The translations under genes and the position numbers were made by a program. Below, piece by piece: positions 53,263 through 62,575 of a stretch of DNA of 64,000 bases (its first letter is position 1; every line of letters begins with the position of its first letter). Origin of the DNA: Myxococcus landrumus (GTDB lineage: Bacteria; Myxococcota; Myxococcia; Myxococcales; Myxococcaceae); assembly GCF_017301635.1 (NCBI RefSeq), contig NZ_CP071091.1:9354501-9418500 (forward strand), written 5' to 3'. A model generated the notes under the pieces. The model was given only the letters and a program-made list of their open reading frames with translations. It made no database searches and was not told the origin of the DNA.

Positions 53263-54759
53263 TCACGCGGGAGTCCGGCGTGGCGCCAGGTCGCGGAGCG
53301 CGCGCCGGTCGAGCTTGCCATTCTGGGTTCTGGGCAACGCTGGCAGGACGCGCAGCTCGTCGATGAGCATGTATCGGGGCAGCCGCTCCGCGCAGTGTTT
53401 CTTGAGCTGGAGCAGGGTGGGCCGCGGGCCATCGTGGGCCACGACAAACGCCACCAGTCTTGCTTCCAGGCCCGTCTCCGAGGCGACGACCCCCACGTCG
53501 CGGACGCCTGGATGCGACAGCAGCGCCGCCTCGATTTCGCCCGGCTCGATGCGCCGCCCGCGCACCTTCAGCATGTTGTCGCGGCGGCCCAGGTACTCGA
53601 AGCCTCCCTCCGGGAGCTGGCGGCAGAGGTCTCCCGTCGCATAGGGACGCGCTCCCTGCGGCGGCTGTCCCCAGTAGCCGAGCATCACCGTGGGGCCTTC
53701 CACCATGAGCTCGCCCACGTCCGCGTCGGCCTCCCGCTCCAGCCAGACCCGGTTGCCGCAGCTCGCGCTCCCGATGGGGACCGGGGTGGTGCGCTCGGGA
53801 GGGATGCCGCCCACTTCGTACGCGGTGCAGACGTTCGTCTCCGTGGGGCCATACAGGTTGAAGAACCGCGCGGCGCCCAGGTGCTCACGCAGGGGGCGGA
53901 GGTGTCGGACCGGGAACGGCTCTCCCGCGAACAGCACGGCGCGCAAGGGCAGGTCCGCGTGGGTGAGGAGCCCGCCCTCCAACATCATCAAGGTGAGCGC
54001 CGAGGGCACCGAATACCAGACGGTGATTCGCTCGCGCAGCACCAGCTCCACCAGCTTCTTCGGCGCGAAGGCCAGCGCCTCCGGGATGAGCGTGACGGAC
54101 GCGCCTCCGAGGAACGCCGCGTAGAGGTCCAGCACCGAGAGGTCGAAGAAGAACGGCGCGTGATTGCTGAAGCGGTCCTCGGGCGTGGTCTTCAGCAGCG
54201 CGTGGCTCCACTCGATGAAGGCCAGGGCGTTGCGCTGGCTGATGCACACGCCCTTGGGTGTCCCGGTGGAGCCGGAGGTGTAGAGGATGTAGGCCAGCGC
54301 GTGGTCGTCCAGTCCGTGTCCAGGCAGCGGCTCCGGAGAGAATCCAGAGAGGCTGGCCCACCCAGGCGCCGGCCCCGTGTCGTCCACCAGCAGGAAGCGA
54401 AGGCGCTCCAGGCCCCCGTTGCGAAGCTCCGCCGCGCGCGAGGCGCTGGTCACCACCACGTCGATGCGGCAGTCGTCGAGGATGAGGCGGGTCCTCGTGG
54501 CCGGGTTCAGGGGGTCCAACGGGACGTAGGCCGCGCCCAGCCGCGAGATGCCCTGCATCGCGGCCACCGCGCGCGTGGACTTCTCCGTCCACAGCCCCAC
54601 CCGGTCTCCCCGCTGGACGCCCAGGCGCTGGAGGGCCCGGGCCACCTGGTTGCCGAGCGCATCGAGTTGTCCATAGGTGCAGGTCTCGTCCGGCCCACGG
54701 ATGGCGATGGCCTGGGGATTCCGGGCCGCGCTGCGCATGACAATCTCGTCGAGTGTCAT
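53263..54759 (-). CDS. Stand-alone L-proline adenylation enzyme
   Basis: A 498-residue adenylation enzyme that activates an amino acid as an acyl-AMP and loads a carrier protein. Core motifs: YTSGSTGTPKG, FFFDLSVLDLY, NLYGPTETN, the ATGDLCRQ region, and the catalytic Lys in NGKLDRR. The nine pocket residues read D-L-L-Y-L-A-L-V-C from Asp206 onwards, which is the code I know for proline in PltF/RedM-type enzymes. No carrier domain is attached. The ATG at 54759 overlaps the stop of the upstream dehydrogenase gene (ATGA), so the two are translationally coupled. Together they should make pyrrole-2-carboxyl starter units. Confidence 0.9.
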   Translation of the reverse strand: MTLDEIVMRSAARNPQAIAIRGPDETCTYGQLDALGNQVARALQRLGVQRGDRVGLWTEKSTRAVAAMQGISRLGAAYVPLDPLNPATRTRLILDDCRIDVVVTSASRAAELRNGGLERLRFLLVDDTGPAPGWASLSGFSPEPLPGHGLDDHALAYILYTSGSTGTPKGVCISQRNALAFIEWSHALLKTTPEDRFSNHAPFFFDLSVLDLYAAFLGGASVTLIPEALAFAPKKLVELVLRERITVWYSVPSALTLMMLEGGLLTHADLPLRAVLFAGEPFPVRHLRPLREHLGAARFFNLYGPTETNVCTAYEVGGIPPERTTPVPIGSASCGNRVWLEREADADVGELMVEGPTVMLGYWGQPPQGARPYATGDLCRQLPEGGFEYLGRRDNMLKVRGRRIEPGEIEAALLSHPGVRDVGVVASETGLEARLVAFVVAHDGPRPTLLQLKKHCAERLPRYMLIDELRVLPALPRTQNGKLDRRALRDLAPRRTPA

Positions 54760-55898
54760 AGTCCCAGGTGACTGGCGATGATGTCGCGCTGCATCTCCGA
54801 GGTGCCGGAGAAGAGGGTGCTGGGGATGGCATCGCGCAGCACCCGCTCGATGCCTGTCTCGGCCACGTAGCCCATGCCTCCGTGAATCTGGATGGCATCC
54901 ACACCGCACTGGACCGCGGCCTCGCTGATGGCGAGCTTGGCGAGCGACACCTCCATCGCCGCGTCCTGTCCCCGGTCCATCAGCCAGCAGGCCCGGTACA
55001 ACAACAGCCGCGCGGACTCGAGCCGCTGCTTCATGTCCACCAGCCGGTGGGAGATGGCCTGGTTCTTCCCGATGGCCCGCTTGAACTGCTTGCGCTGCCG
55101 CGCGAAGTCCACCGTCTGCTCCAGCACCCGCTCCATCAACCCCACATAGGCGCCGAACAGGCAGGCGCGCTCCCATTGCATGGACCGCTTGAAGAGGGGC
55201 GCGCCCTGGCCCTCCGGCCCGAGCCGCGCCGAGGCGGGCACGCGGCAACCCTCCAGGTAGAGCGGCGCGATGGGGGACGTGGACAGGCCCATCTTCTGGA
55301 AGGGCCGGCCCACCGACAGCCCAGGGGTGTCCCGCTCGACGAGGAAGGCGCTCAGCCCCATGTAGCCGTGCTCGGGAGCGGTGACCGCGTACACCAGGAA
55401 CACATCGGCCGCGGGCCCGTTGGTGACGTAGCTCTTGCTCCCGTCGAGCACGTAGCTGTCGCCGTCGCGCACCGCCCGCGTCTTGAGCGCGAAGACGTCC
55501 GAGCCCGCCTCCGGCTCGGAGATGGCATTGGCGCCGACCCACTCACCCGAGCACAGCCTGGGCAGGTAGCGGCGCTTCTGCGCGTCATCGCCGCTCTCCA
55601 GCAGCGGGAGCACGCACGCGAACAGATGGGCTCCGACGGAGAAGACGAGCCCGGTGTCCGTGCAGCCTCGCCCCAGCGCCTCCATCACCCGCGCTGTCGT
55701 CAGGGTGTCCAACCCCAGCCCTCCGTGCTGCTCGGGGACGGGCAGGCCCAGGAAGCCGAACTCGCCGCAGCGCCGCCACCGGCTCCGGGGAAAGTCCTCC
55801 TCGGGGGGCGCGGACTCGTCGCCGCTCAGCTCCGCTTTCGCGAAGGCGCAGGCCCGGTCGTACAGCTCCTCCTGTTCGCTCGTCCAGCCGAAGTCCAT
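54756..55898 (-). CDS. Acyl-CoA dehydrogenase-like prolyl-carrier dehydrogenase
   Basis: A 380-residue flavoprotein of the acyl-CoA dehydrogenase family, with AISEPEAGSDV for flavin binding, YVTNGPAADVFLVYAV, MKQRLESARLLLYRA and a C-terminal GTSEMQRDIIASHL. Length and partner fit the RedW/PltE group, which oxidises prolyl-S-carrier to pyrrolyl-2-carboxyl-S-carrier. The substrate assignment comes from the coupled proline adenylation gene, not from residues I can verify. ATG at 55898 is chosen because the fold starts with MDFGWTSEQEEL; upstream starts add unrelated sequence. It is divergent from the PKS genes across a 240-bp control region. Confidence 0.85.
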   Translation of the reverse strand: MDFGWTSEQEELYDRACAFAKAELSGDESAPPEEDFPRSRWRRCGEFGFLGLPVPEQHGGLGLDTLTTARVMEALGRGCTDTGLVFSVGAHLFACVLPLLESGDDAQKRRYLPRLCSGEWVGANAISEPEAGSDVFALKTRAVRDGDSYVLDGSKSYVTNGPAADVFLVYAVTAPEHGYMGLSAFLVERDTPGLSVGRPFQKMGLSTSPIAPLYLEGCRVPASARLGPEGQGAPLFKRSMQWERACLFGAYVGLMERVLEQTVDFARQRKQFKRAIGKNQAISHRLVDMKQRLESARLLLYRACWLMDRGQDAAMEVSLAKLAISEAAVQCGVDAIQIHGGMGYVAETGIERVLRDAIPSTLFSGTSEMQRDIIASHLGL

Positions 55899-56138
55899 GC
55901 GGTGTCTATCCGTCGGTGTTGATTGACTGGCCGGGCCTTGCTCAGCCACAGCCTGTTGTCCGCGCCGTGAGACCCCTGGAAGCGTCTTGGAATTTTCTCC
56001 TCCACGACTGTGAGCGGTCAACGATGCCACGGGTTGTCCAATGTTTGTCTGTGTGGAAGTGGATAGAGAATGTTGATGGCGTGTGTGTATTGAGGGCATT
56101 GACCAGGAGTTTGAGATTGCGCTACAAAAAGTGACTCA
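55899..56138. promoter_or_regulatory. Divergent control region of pyrrole/PKS cluster
   Basis: A 240-bp divergent region between the dehydrogenase-adenylation pair and the PKS genes. The half nearest the PKS start is A+T-rich (TTTGAGATTGCGCTACAAAAAG), as expected of a promoter in this genome. No consensus element is good enough to name. Confidence 0.4.
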
Positions 56139-58274
56139 ATGCCGCGCGAGACAATAGCTGTCGTGGGAATGGGGTTGCGCTTTCCCCGGGCCGACTGTCC
56201 GCGAGCCCTGTGGAAGTTCTTGTGCGAGGGATTGGATGCGACGGGGGATATTCCGACGGCTCGTTGGAACATGGAATTGTTGCATGAAAGTGTGACGGGC
56301 CGGCCCGGAGGGATTTCTCTCCAGCGCGCGGGATTGCTCGAGGATGTGGAGTCGGCGGACCCTCACGCCTTTCGTCTCTCGAAGCGGGAGCTTCGGCAGA
56401 TGGACCCGCAGCACCGGGTGTTGTTCGAGTGCGCGTGGCATGCGCTCGAGGACGCGGGCATCCCTTTCGACGCGCTTCGTGGCAGCCGCACGGGCGTCTT
56501 CGTGGGCCTGCACTCCAGCGACTTCCAGCGCATGCTCACGCGGGAGCGGGCCTCCCTGGATGGATATTCCCTGCTCGGGACGACGCCGTCCTTCGCGGCC
56601 AACCGCATCTCCCATGCGTTCGACCTCCGGGGCCCCAGCACCTGCACCAGCGTGGGGTGTGCCTCGTCGCTGACCGCGCTGCACGAGGCCTGTCGGAGCC
56701 TGCTGCTGGGCGAGGTGGATTGCGCGCTCGCCGGTGGCGTGGAGCTGATGCTCGCCGAGGACGGCAGCCTCATGCTCTCCCACGCGGGCGTGCTGTCGGC
56801 GCGGGGAGAGTGCCGGACCCTGGACGCGAAAGCGGACGGCTACGTCCGGGGCGAGGGCGCCGGGATGGTGGTCCTCAAGCCGTTGTCCCGAGTGGAGGCG
56901 ACGGACCGCGTCTACGCGTTGATTCGCGGCAGCGCCGTCAATCACAACGGCCGCAACGAGTGGATCATGGCGCCCAGCGTCGAGGCGCAGACGGAGGTCA
57001 TCCGCCAGGCCTGCTCATGGGGCGGCGTGGAGGCCGCCAGCCTGGACTACGTCGAGCTGCACGGGTCGGCCTTCCTCAAGGGGGATGCGGCCGAGGCCCT
57101 CGCCATCGGGACGGCGCTCGGAGACGGGCGCTCCGTGCCCTGCCGGCTGGGCGCGGTCAGCAACAACCTGGGCTACCTGGGCGCGGCGGCGGGTATCGCG
57201 CAGTTCATCAAGGTGTGTCTGTCGCTGTACCACCGCGCCTTGCCGCCGACGATTCACGTGGAGGTCCCCAATCCCCACATCGCATTCGAGGCGCTGGGAC
57301 TTCGGATTCAATCGGAGCTGGAGCCCTGGCCTGATCGCGGAACAGGCGCGACGCCCCGCGCGGGGGTCATCTCGACGTCCCTGGGCGGGGCCAATGCCTT
57401 TGTCGTCCTGGACGCCGCGCCAGAGCCCGCCTGTGTGGAGCAGTCCTCCTTGCCCGCACAGACGAGCCACCTCCTGGTGCTCTCCGCGCTGACGCCCGAG
57501 GCGCTGAGGCGGCAGGTGCAACGTGTGAGGGAATTCCTGGTGGAAACCCCTGAGACCACCGCGCGCCTGGAAGATGTCTGCTTTTCGGCGATGTTCAAGA
57601 GGCAACATCACCGCCATCGCGTCGCGGTGGCCGCCGGAAGCCGGGAAGGGGTGGGGCGGATGTTGAAGGCATTCATTGATTCACCGGACCAGCCCCTCTG
57701 GGTTGAGGAAGGGCAACCCATCTGCGTGGTTGAGGCGGCTCGGACCTACGTTGCGGATGGTTGGGTTTCGCGTGAGAGTGTTTCAGGGTTCGAAGGGAGA
57801 TGTGTGAGCCTTCCGGTCTATCCCTTTCAACGGCAGCGCTTGTGGCCGGAGGGGCTCTCGCCTCGGGTGGAGCGTTTCCAGGAGGGGCCCTCGGACCTCA
57901 GCGAGGCCCGGCTGCTCGAGTTCCTCCAGGGGGAGGTCGCGGCGGTGCTGGGGGTGGAGCCCTCGGAGGTGGAGGCGCGGGGACGGACACTGTTCGAGCT
58001 GGGGATGAACTCCGTGGGGTTGGTGATGCTCAAGGAGCGCATCACCCAGGTGCTGGGTCTGGAGCTTCCGACGACCTTCTTCTTCGAGCACCCCCGGTTG
58101 GAGTCGCTCGCGGCGCGGCTGTGGGGGCTGCTGGATTCGCGGGCGAGGGGCGCTCCGGCGCCGGACGCGGACGCGGCGCTGGTGGAGAAGATCGCCGGAC
58201 TGTCCGACGCGCAGGCCCGTGAGCTGATCGCCCGGAAGTTCGCGGAGCTGGGCATCGAGGAGGTGGGTGGATGA
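56139..58274 (+). CDS. KS-ACP polyketide synthase protein, AT lost, KS altered
   Basis: A 711-residue PKS protein. The ketosynthase (about 5-425) has the nucleophile Cys174 in GCASSL (usual form ACSSSL) and His308 in ELHGSAF (usual form EAHGTGT), but the second catalytic His is replaced by Tyr346 in NNLGYLGAAAG (usual form NIGHxxAAAG). The acyltransferase is missing: a linker of about 130 residues leads straight to the post-AT motif LPVYPFQRQRLW (558-569) and an ACP with LGMNSV, Ser625. The KS may therefore only transfer or hold the starter. The stop overlaps the next start (ATGA). ATG at 56139 has only a weak ribosome site. Confidence 0.9.
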   Translation: MPRETIAVVGMGLRFPRADCPRALWKFLCEGLDATGDIPTARWNMELLHESVTGRPGGISLQRAGLLEDVESADPHAFRLSKRELRQMDPQHRVLFECAWHALEDAGIPFDALRGSRTGVFVGLHSSDFQRMLTRERASLDGYSLLGTTPSFAANRISHAFDLRGPSTCTSVGCASSLTALHEACRSLLLGEVDCALAGGVELMLAEDGSLMLSHAGVLSARGECRTLDAKADGYVRGEGAGMVVLKPLSRVEATDRVYALIRGSAVNHNGRNEWIMAPSVEAQTEVIRQACSWGGVEAASLDYVELHGSAFLKGDAAEALAIGTALGDGRSVPCRLGAVSNNLGYLGAAAGIAQFIKVCLSLYHRALPPTIHVEVPNPHIAFEALGLRIQSELEPWPDRGTGATPRAGVISTSLGGANAFVVLDAAPEPACVEQSSLPAQTSHLLVLSALTPEALRRQVQRVREFLVETPETTARLEDVCFSAMFKRQHHRHRVAVAAGSREGVGRMLKAFIDSPDQPLWVEEGQPICVVEAARTYVADGWVSRESVSGFEGRCVSLPVYPFQRQRLWPEGLSPRVERFQEGPSDLSEARLLEFLQGEVAAVLGVEPSEVEARGRTLFELGMNSVGLVMLKERITQVLGLELPTTFFFEHPRLESLAARLWGLLDSRARGAPAPDADAALVEKIAGLSDAQARELIARKFAELGIEEVGG

Positions 58275-61200
58275 GCCGCAAGGACAGCACGGGCGTGGCG
58301 TTGACTCCTCTCCAGCAGGCCTTGCTGACCATCGAGAAGCTCCAGCAAAAGCTCGAGCCCGCCGCCCCGCCGGACGAAGGGGACATCGCCATCATCGGGA
58401 TGGGCTGCCGGTTTCCGGGAGGCGCATCGAATCCGGAGCGGTTCCACGAGCTGGTCTGGCACGCGGGCGACGCGGTGACGGATGTCCCCGCGGACCGGCG
58501 CGCGCTTCAGGGCATCCATGACCCCGAGCCCTCCACGCCGGGCAAGACGATTCTGCGCCGGGCGGGGTTCGTGGATGGCGTCGACCGGTTCGACGCGGAG
58601 TTCTTCCGGATATCGCGGCGCGAGGCGGAGGGGATGGACCCCCAGCAGCGCTTCTTCCTCGAGGTGGGCTGGGAGGCGCTCGAGGACGCGGGACTCTCGC
58701 CGCAGCGACTCAAGGGGACGCGGACCGGTGTCTTCGTCGGCGTCCATGCGAGGGACTACGCGCTGATTTCGGAGGGAGGGCTGGAGAAGGTCGGCGCGCA
58801 CTACTCCACGGGCGTGGATGCGAGCTACATCGCCGGCCGCCTCTCGTACCTGCTGGGGTTGGAGGGGCCCTGCCTCGCGGTGGATACGGCCTGCTCCTCG
58901 TCGCTCGTGGCCGTGCACCTGGCGTGTCAGAGCCTGCGCCTGGGTGAGTCGACGGTGGCCATCGCGGGAGGCGTGAAGCTGCTGCTCGCCCCCCACCTGA
59001 GCGTGTTCCTGTCCAAGGCGGGGGCCCTCTCCCCGAGCCAGACCTGCCGCGCGTTCGACCGCGACGCGGATGGGATGGTGCAGGGCGAGGGCTGTGGCGT
59101 CGTCATCCTGAAGCGCAAGCGGGAGGCCCTTCGCGATGGGGACCGCATCCTCGCGACGATTCGCGCTTCGGCGACGAACCATGACGGCGCGAGTGGTGGG
59201 CTGACGGTGCCGAACGTCCGGGCGCAGGAGTCCCTGTATCGGCTGGTGCTCCAGCGCGCGGGCGTCGCGCCGGAGGACGTGGACTACCTGGAGGCACACG
59301 GGACGGGGACGCGGCTGGGGGACCCCATCGAGCTGGAGGGCGTCGCGAGGGTCTACGGCCGCGGGCGGGAGCCGGAGCGTCCGCTGTGGATGGGCTCCGT
59401 CAAGCCGAACATCGGTCACACCGAGGCGGCGGCGGGCATCGCGGGGCTCATCAAGGCGGTGCTGGTCCTCCAGCATCGCGCCGTTCCGCCCGCGCTCCAC
59501 TTCGAGCACCCGACGACCGAGTTTCCCTGGGTGGGCTCGGGGATTGTCGTGGCGCGGAAGACCACGCCCTTCCCGGCGCGCCCCCGTCCGTATCGGGCCG
59601 CGGTGAGCTCCTTCGGGATGAGCGGGGTGAATGCACACGTCCTCCTCGAGGAGCACCGCGAGCGGAGCCCGGCTCCTCGCGAGGAGGGCCCCTACTTGCT
59701 GCCGCTCTCGGCGCGCAACGAGTCGGCCCTGCGGGAGCTGGCCGGGGCCTGGTCGAGTCACCTCGTGAAGACGGACGGCGCGCAGCTCCGCGACGCGTGC
59801 TTCACGGCGGGCGCGGGACGCGCGCATCATGATGAGCGCCTGGCGCTCGTCGCCCCGACGTATGAGGCGCTCCTGACGCTGTTGCGACGCGCCTCGGATG
59901 GGCTCGACGCGAAGGGACTCTTCAAGGGCCGTGCTCGGCGCTCGGGGGGGGCACCTGGCGTGGTCTTCTTCATGGGGCCCGACTTCTGCGTGACACAGCA
60001 GAGGGTGGGCTTGCCCCTCCTCGCCCCGTACGTGGAGCCCATCGCGGAGGCGTTCCGGCAGGTGGTGGGCTCGTCGGTGTTCGAGACGGACCGGTTCGCG
60101 CCGCTCCTGATCTGGCAGCTCGCGCAAGTGGAGCTGTGGCGCTCCTTGGGGGTCGAGCCCTCCGCGGTCGCGGGCTTTGGCCAGGGAAGGTTGGCGGCGG
60201 GGGTCGTCGCGGGAGTGATCACCCTGGAGGAGGCCATCCGTGGCCTGCATGGGTTCCCCCAGCCTGAGCCTGTTCCCGTGCGCCCGGCGAAGGTCCCCAT
60301 TCTCATGGGCGCGCCCGGCGCCAGGCCCGGCCAGGACTCGGGCGAGGACCGGGTCTCGGACGAGGACCGGTTCTCGGGCGAGGACCGGGTCTCCGGCGAG
60401 CGCCTGCTGTCGACGGGCGCCTCCCTCTTCCTGGACATGGGAGGGGATTCGTTGCTCCTCCGGCCGTTGACCACCGAGGCCGAGCGCCAGGGGCGGGACG
60501 TCCTCGTGCTGAACGCCGCGCACGTGGAGGGGGACGATGCGCGCAGGGTCCTGCTGACCCATGCCGCGAAGCTCTATTGCGCCGGGGTTCTCCTCCGCTT
60601 CGAAAACCTGCTTCCCGAGGGGAGGACCGTCTCCGCGCCGACGTACCCCTGGCGGCGCGAGCGCTACTGGTGGGATGGCGAGCGGGAGTCCGTGAAGGCG
60701 CCTCCCGTCGTGGCCCAGGAGGCCGCGACCTGGGACGGGCTGTTCCATGAGGTCGCGTGGATGACTCGGGCGCTGGAGCCTGGGCAGGCTCGGCTGGACG
60801 GCCTGTGGCTCGTCGTGGCCGAGGCGCCGGACGCCACGGTGGCGCTTCGTGATGCACTGAGCGCGGCGGGCGGTGACGTGGTGCTGGCGCGTCCAGGCTC
60901 GAGCTACGAGCGCGTGTCCGCTCGCGACCATGTCCTCGACTTCACGCGGGCGGCGGACTTCTCGCGGCTGCTGGAGGAGCTGGGCGCGTCCCGTGAGGGG
61001 CTTCGGGGTGTCCTCTTCCTTCCGCGCACGGAGGCCCTCGACACGCTCGAGATTTCGAGCGCCGGTGTCCTGGACGCTTCCGTTGCCGTGGCCGCGCTCG
61101 TGAAGGCCCTGGCCCGCGCGACGTGGAGCCGGGCTCCTCGGCTTTATCTCGTCACCCGGGATGCGCAATCCACGGGCGAGGACTCGAAGACGGTGTCGCT

Positions 61201-62575
61201 CGTGGGGGCGTCGGTCTGGGGGCTCGGGCGGGTCATCGCCTATGAGCATCCGGAGCTGCGGTGCACTCGCATCGACGTGGGCCTCGAGCCGGGTGAGGCG
61301 TCCACGCGGGGGCTGATGGAAGAGCTTCGTTCCGCGGCATCGCCTGGTGGGGAGGAGGACGAGGTCGCGCTTCGAAAGGGGCTGCGCCTGGTCTCGATGC
61401 ACACCCAGGGTCGGCGGACATCCGCGAGCACCGAGCCGTTCCGTCCTCGCTCGGACCGCACCTATCTCATCACGGGGGGCCTGGGAGGACTCGGGCTCCG
61501 GCTGGCCTCCTGGTTGGTGGGGCAGGGCGCACGCTACCTCACGCTGTGCGGTCGGAAGGGCGAGACGCTGGAGGCACATCGCGCGCTGACGCCCTTGCGG
61601 GAGCAGGGCGCGCGGGTGGAGGTCTTCCGCGTCGACGTGAGCGATTCGGAGGCCGTCGCCGACATGCTGCGCGACATCCGGTCTGGAAGTGTCCCCCTGG
61701 GCGGGCTCTTTCATTGCGCGGGAGTGTTGGCCGACAAGTCGTTGCTGGACCTGGAGCCCGAGCACTTCGAGCGCGTCATGGAGCCCAAGGTGGCGGGTGC
61801 GTGGAATCTCCACACGCTCACCCAGGGCGACGCGCTGGAGCACTTCGTCCTGTTCTCGTCGACGGCGTCGCTGTTCGGTGCTCGAGGGCAGGGCAACTAC
61901 GCCGCGGCGAATGCCTTCCTGGATGCGCTGGCCCGGCTCCGGCGCTCGCGAGGGTTGCCGGGGGTGAGCCTCCAATGGGGGAGCTGGAGCGAGGTCGGCA
62001 TGGCCGCCGCCGATGAACGGCGAGGTGCCCGTCTCGCGGAGCACGGCATGACGCCGTTGTCCGTCGAGGAGGCCTTGTCCGCGATGGCCGTCACGCTCGC
62101 GGAGAACCCCGTGGTTCGCGGCATCGCTCGCTTCGATGTGGAGCGCTGGACGGACCGCCATCCCTCCGTGGCGGGGTCGTCCCTGTTCCGTGCGCGAGGC
62201 TCCAGCGCCGCCGACGCCGCGATGGACACCGCGCCGCGCAAGCTCCGGGAGGTGTTGCTCGCGATGGACCCTCCCGCGCGTTCCTCCGTGCTGGAGACCC
62301 GTCTCAGGGAGATGGTGAGTGAGGTCAGCCGGCTGGAGCTTGAGCGCCTCGCCGCGACGGACTCCTTCGATGCGCTGGGCTTCGACTCCATCATGGTGAT
62401 GGAGCTGCGCGACCAGCTCCAGGGCGAGCTCGGCGTGGGGCTGTCGCTCAAGAGCTTCGTGGACGGCCGCTCCATCGGACAGGTGGCCGCCGAGTTGCTG
62501 GAGAAGCTCGCGGCCTCCAGCGTGATGGGCACGGGGGCCTCCGCTCGGACCGACTCGAAGCGGGTCCTGATATGA
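58271..62575 (+). CDS. KS-(degenerate AT)-KR-ACP polyketide synthase
   Basis: A 1,434-residue PKS module. An N-terminal helical segment (LQQALLTIEKLQQKLE) probably docks to the preceding protein. The KS is intact (Cys208 in TACSSSL, His343, His383). The AT is shortened and its GHSxG motif reads GFGQG, with Gln638 where the serine nucleophile belongs, so it cannot carry acyl groups. Residues 691-714 are an 18-bp repeat array. After the post-AT motif comes a KR (TGGLGGLG from Thr1068, Tyr1210) with an LAD form of the B-type LDD motif, and an ACP (LGFDSI, Ser1373). The module should extend by one unit and reduce the ketone to a hydroxyl, with the extender supplied by a separate AT. Confidence 0.92.
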   Translation: MSRKDSTGVALTPLQQALLTIEKLQQKLEPAAPPDEGDIAIIGMGCRFPGGASNPERFHELVWHAGDAVTDVPADRRALQGIHDPEPSTPGKTILRRAGFVDGVDRFDAEFFRISRREAEGMDPQQRFFLEVGWEALEDAGLSPQRLKGTRTGVFVGVHARDYALISEGGLEKVGAHYSTGVDASYIAGRLSYLLGLEGPCLAVDTACSSSLVAVHLACQSLRLGESTVAIAGGVKLLLAPHLSVFLSKAGALSPSQTCRAFDRDADGMVQGEGCGVVILKRKREALRDGDRILATIRASATNHDGASGGLTVPNVRAQESLYRLVLQRAGVAPEDVDYLEAHGTGTRLGDPIELEGVARVYGRGREPERPLWMGSVKPNIGHTEAAAGIAGLIKAVLVLQHRAVPPALHFEHPTTEFPWVGSGIVVARKTTPFPARPRPYRAAVSSFGMSGVNAHVLLEEHRERSPAPREEGPYLLPLSARNESALRELAGAWSSHLVKTDGAQLRDACFTAGAGRAHHDERLALVAPTYEALLTLLRRASDGLDAKGLFKGRARRSGGAPGVVFFMGPDFCVTQQRVGLPLLAPYVEPIAEAFRQVVGSSVFETDRFAPLLIWQLAQVELWRSLGVEPSAVAGFGQGRLAAGVVAGVITLEEAIRGLHGFPQPEPVPVRPAKVPILMGAPGARPGQDSGEDRVSDEDRFSGEDRVSGERLLSTGASLFLDMGGDSLLLRPLTTEAERQGRDVLVLNAAHVEGDDARRVLLTHAAKLYCAGVLLRFENLLPEGRTVSAPTYPWRRERYWWDGERESVKAPPVVAQEAATWDGLFHEVAWMTRALEPGQARLDGLWLVVAEAPDATVALRDALSAAGGDVVLARPGSSYERVSARDHVLDFTRAADFSRLLEELGASREGLRGVLFLPRTEALDTLEISSAGVLDASVAVAALVKALARATWSRAPRLYLVTRDAQSTGEDSKTVSLVGASVWGLGRVIAYEHPELRCTRIDVGLEPGEASTRGLMEELRSAASPGGEEDEVALRKGLRLVSMHTQGRRTSASTEPFRPRSDRTYLITGGLGGLGLRLASWLVGQGARYLTLCGRKGETLEAHRALTPLREQGARVEVFRVDVSDSEAVADMLRDIRSGSVPLGGLFHCAGVLADKSLLDLEPEHFERVMEPKVAGAWNLHTLTQGDALEHFVLFSSTASLFGARGQGNYAAANAFLDALARLRRSRGLPGVSLQWGSWSEVGMAAADERRGARLAEHGMTPLSVEEALSAMAVTLAENPVVRGIARFDVERWTDRHPSVAGSSLFRARGSSAADAAMDTAPRKLREVLLAMDPPARSSVLETRLREMVSEVSRLELERLAATDSFDALGFDSIMVMELRDQLQGELGVGLSLKSFVDGRSIGQVAAELLEKLAASSVMGTGASARTDSKRVLI
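60341..60412 (+). repeat. 18-bp tandem repeat inside AT remnant
   Basis: Four 18-bp units code for GEDRVS, DEDRFS, GEDRVS and GERLLS. They sit inside the degenerate AT region, and the first three are nearly identical at the DNA level. This is a slippage-prone tract in a domain that no longer needs to be active. Confidence 0.7.

Noticed and set aside
55928-55942. Sigma-54-like element TGGCCGGGCCTTGCT
   Set aside because: The spacer between TGGC and TTGC elements is one base short and the -24 element lacks the usual AC, so it fails the consensus.
57827-62161. 1,444-codon minus-strand open frame across the PKS genes
   Set aside because: Very long but His/Arg-rich and motif-free; a shadow of the KS-KR-ACP gene.
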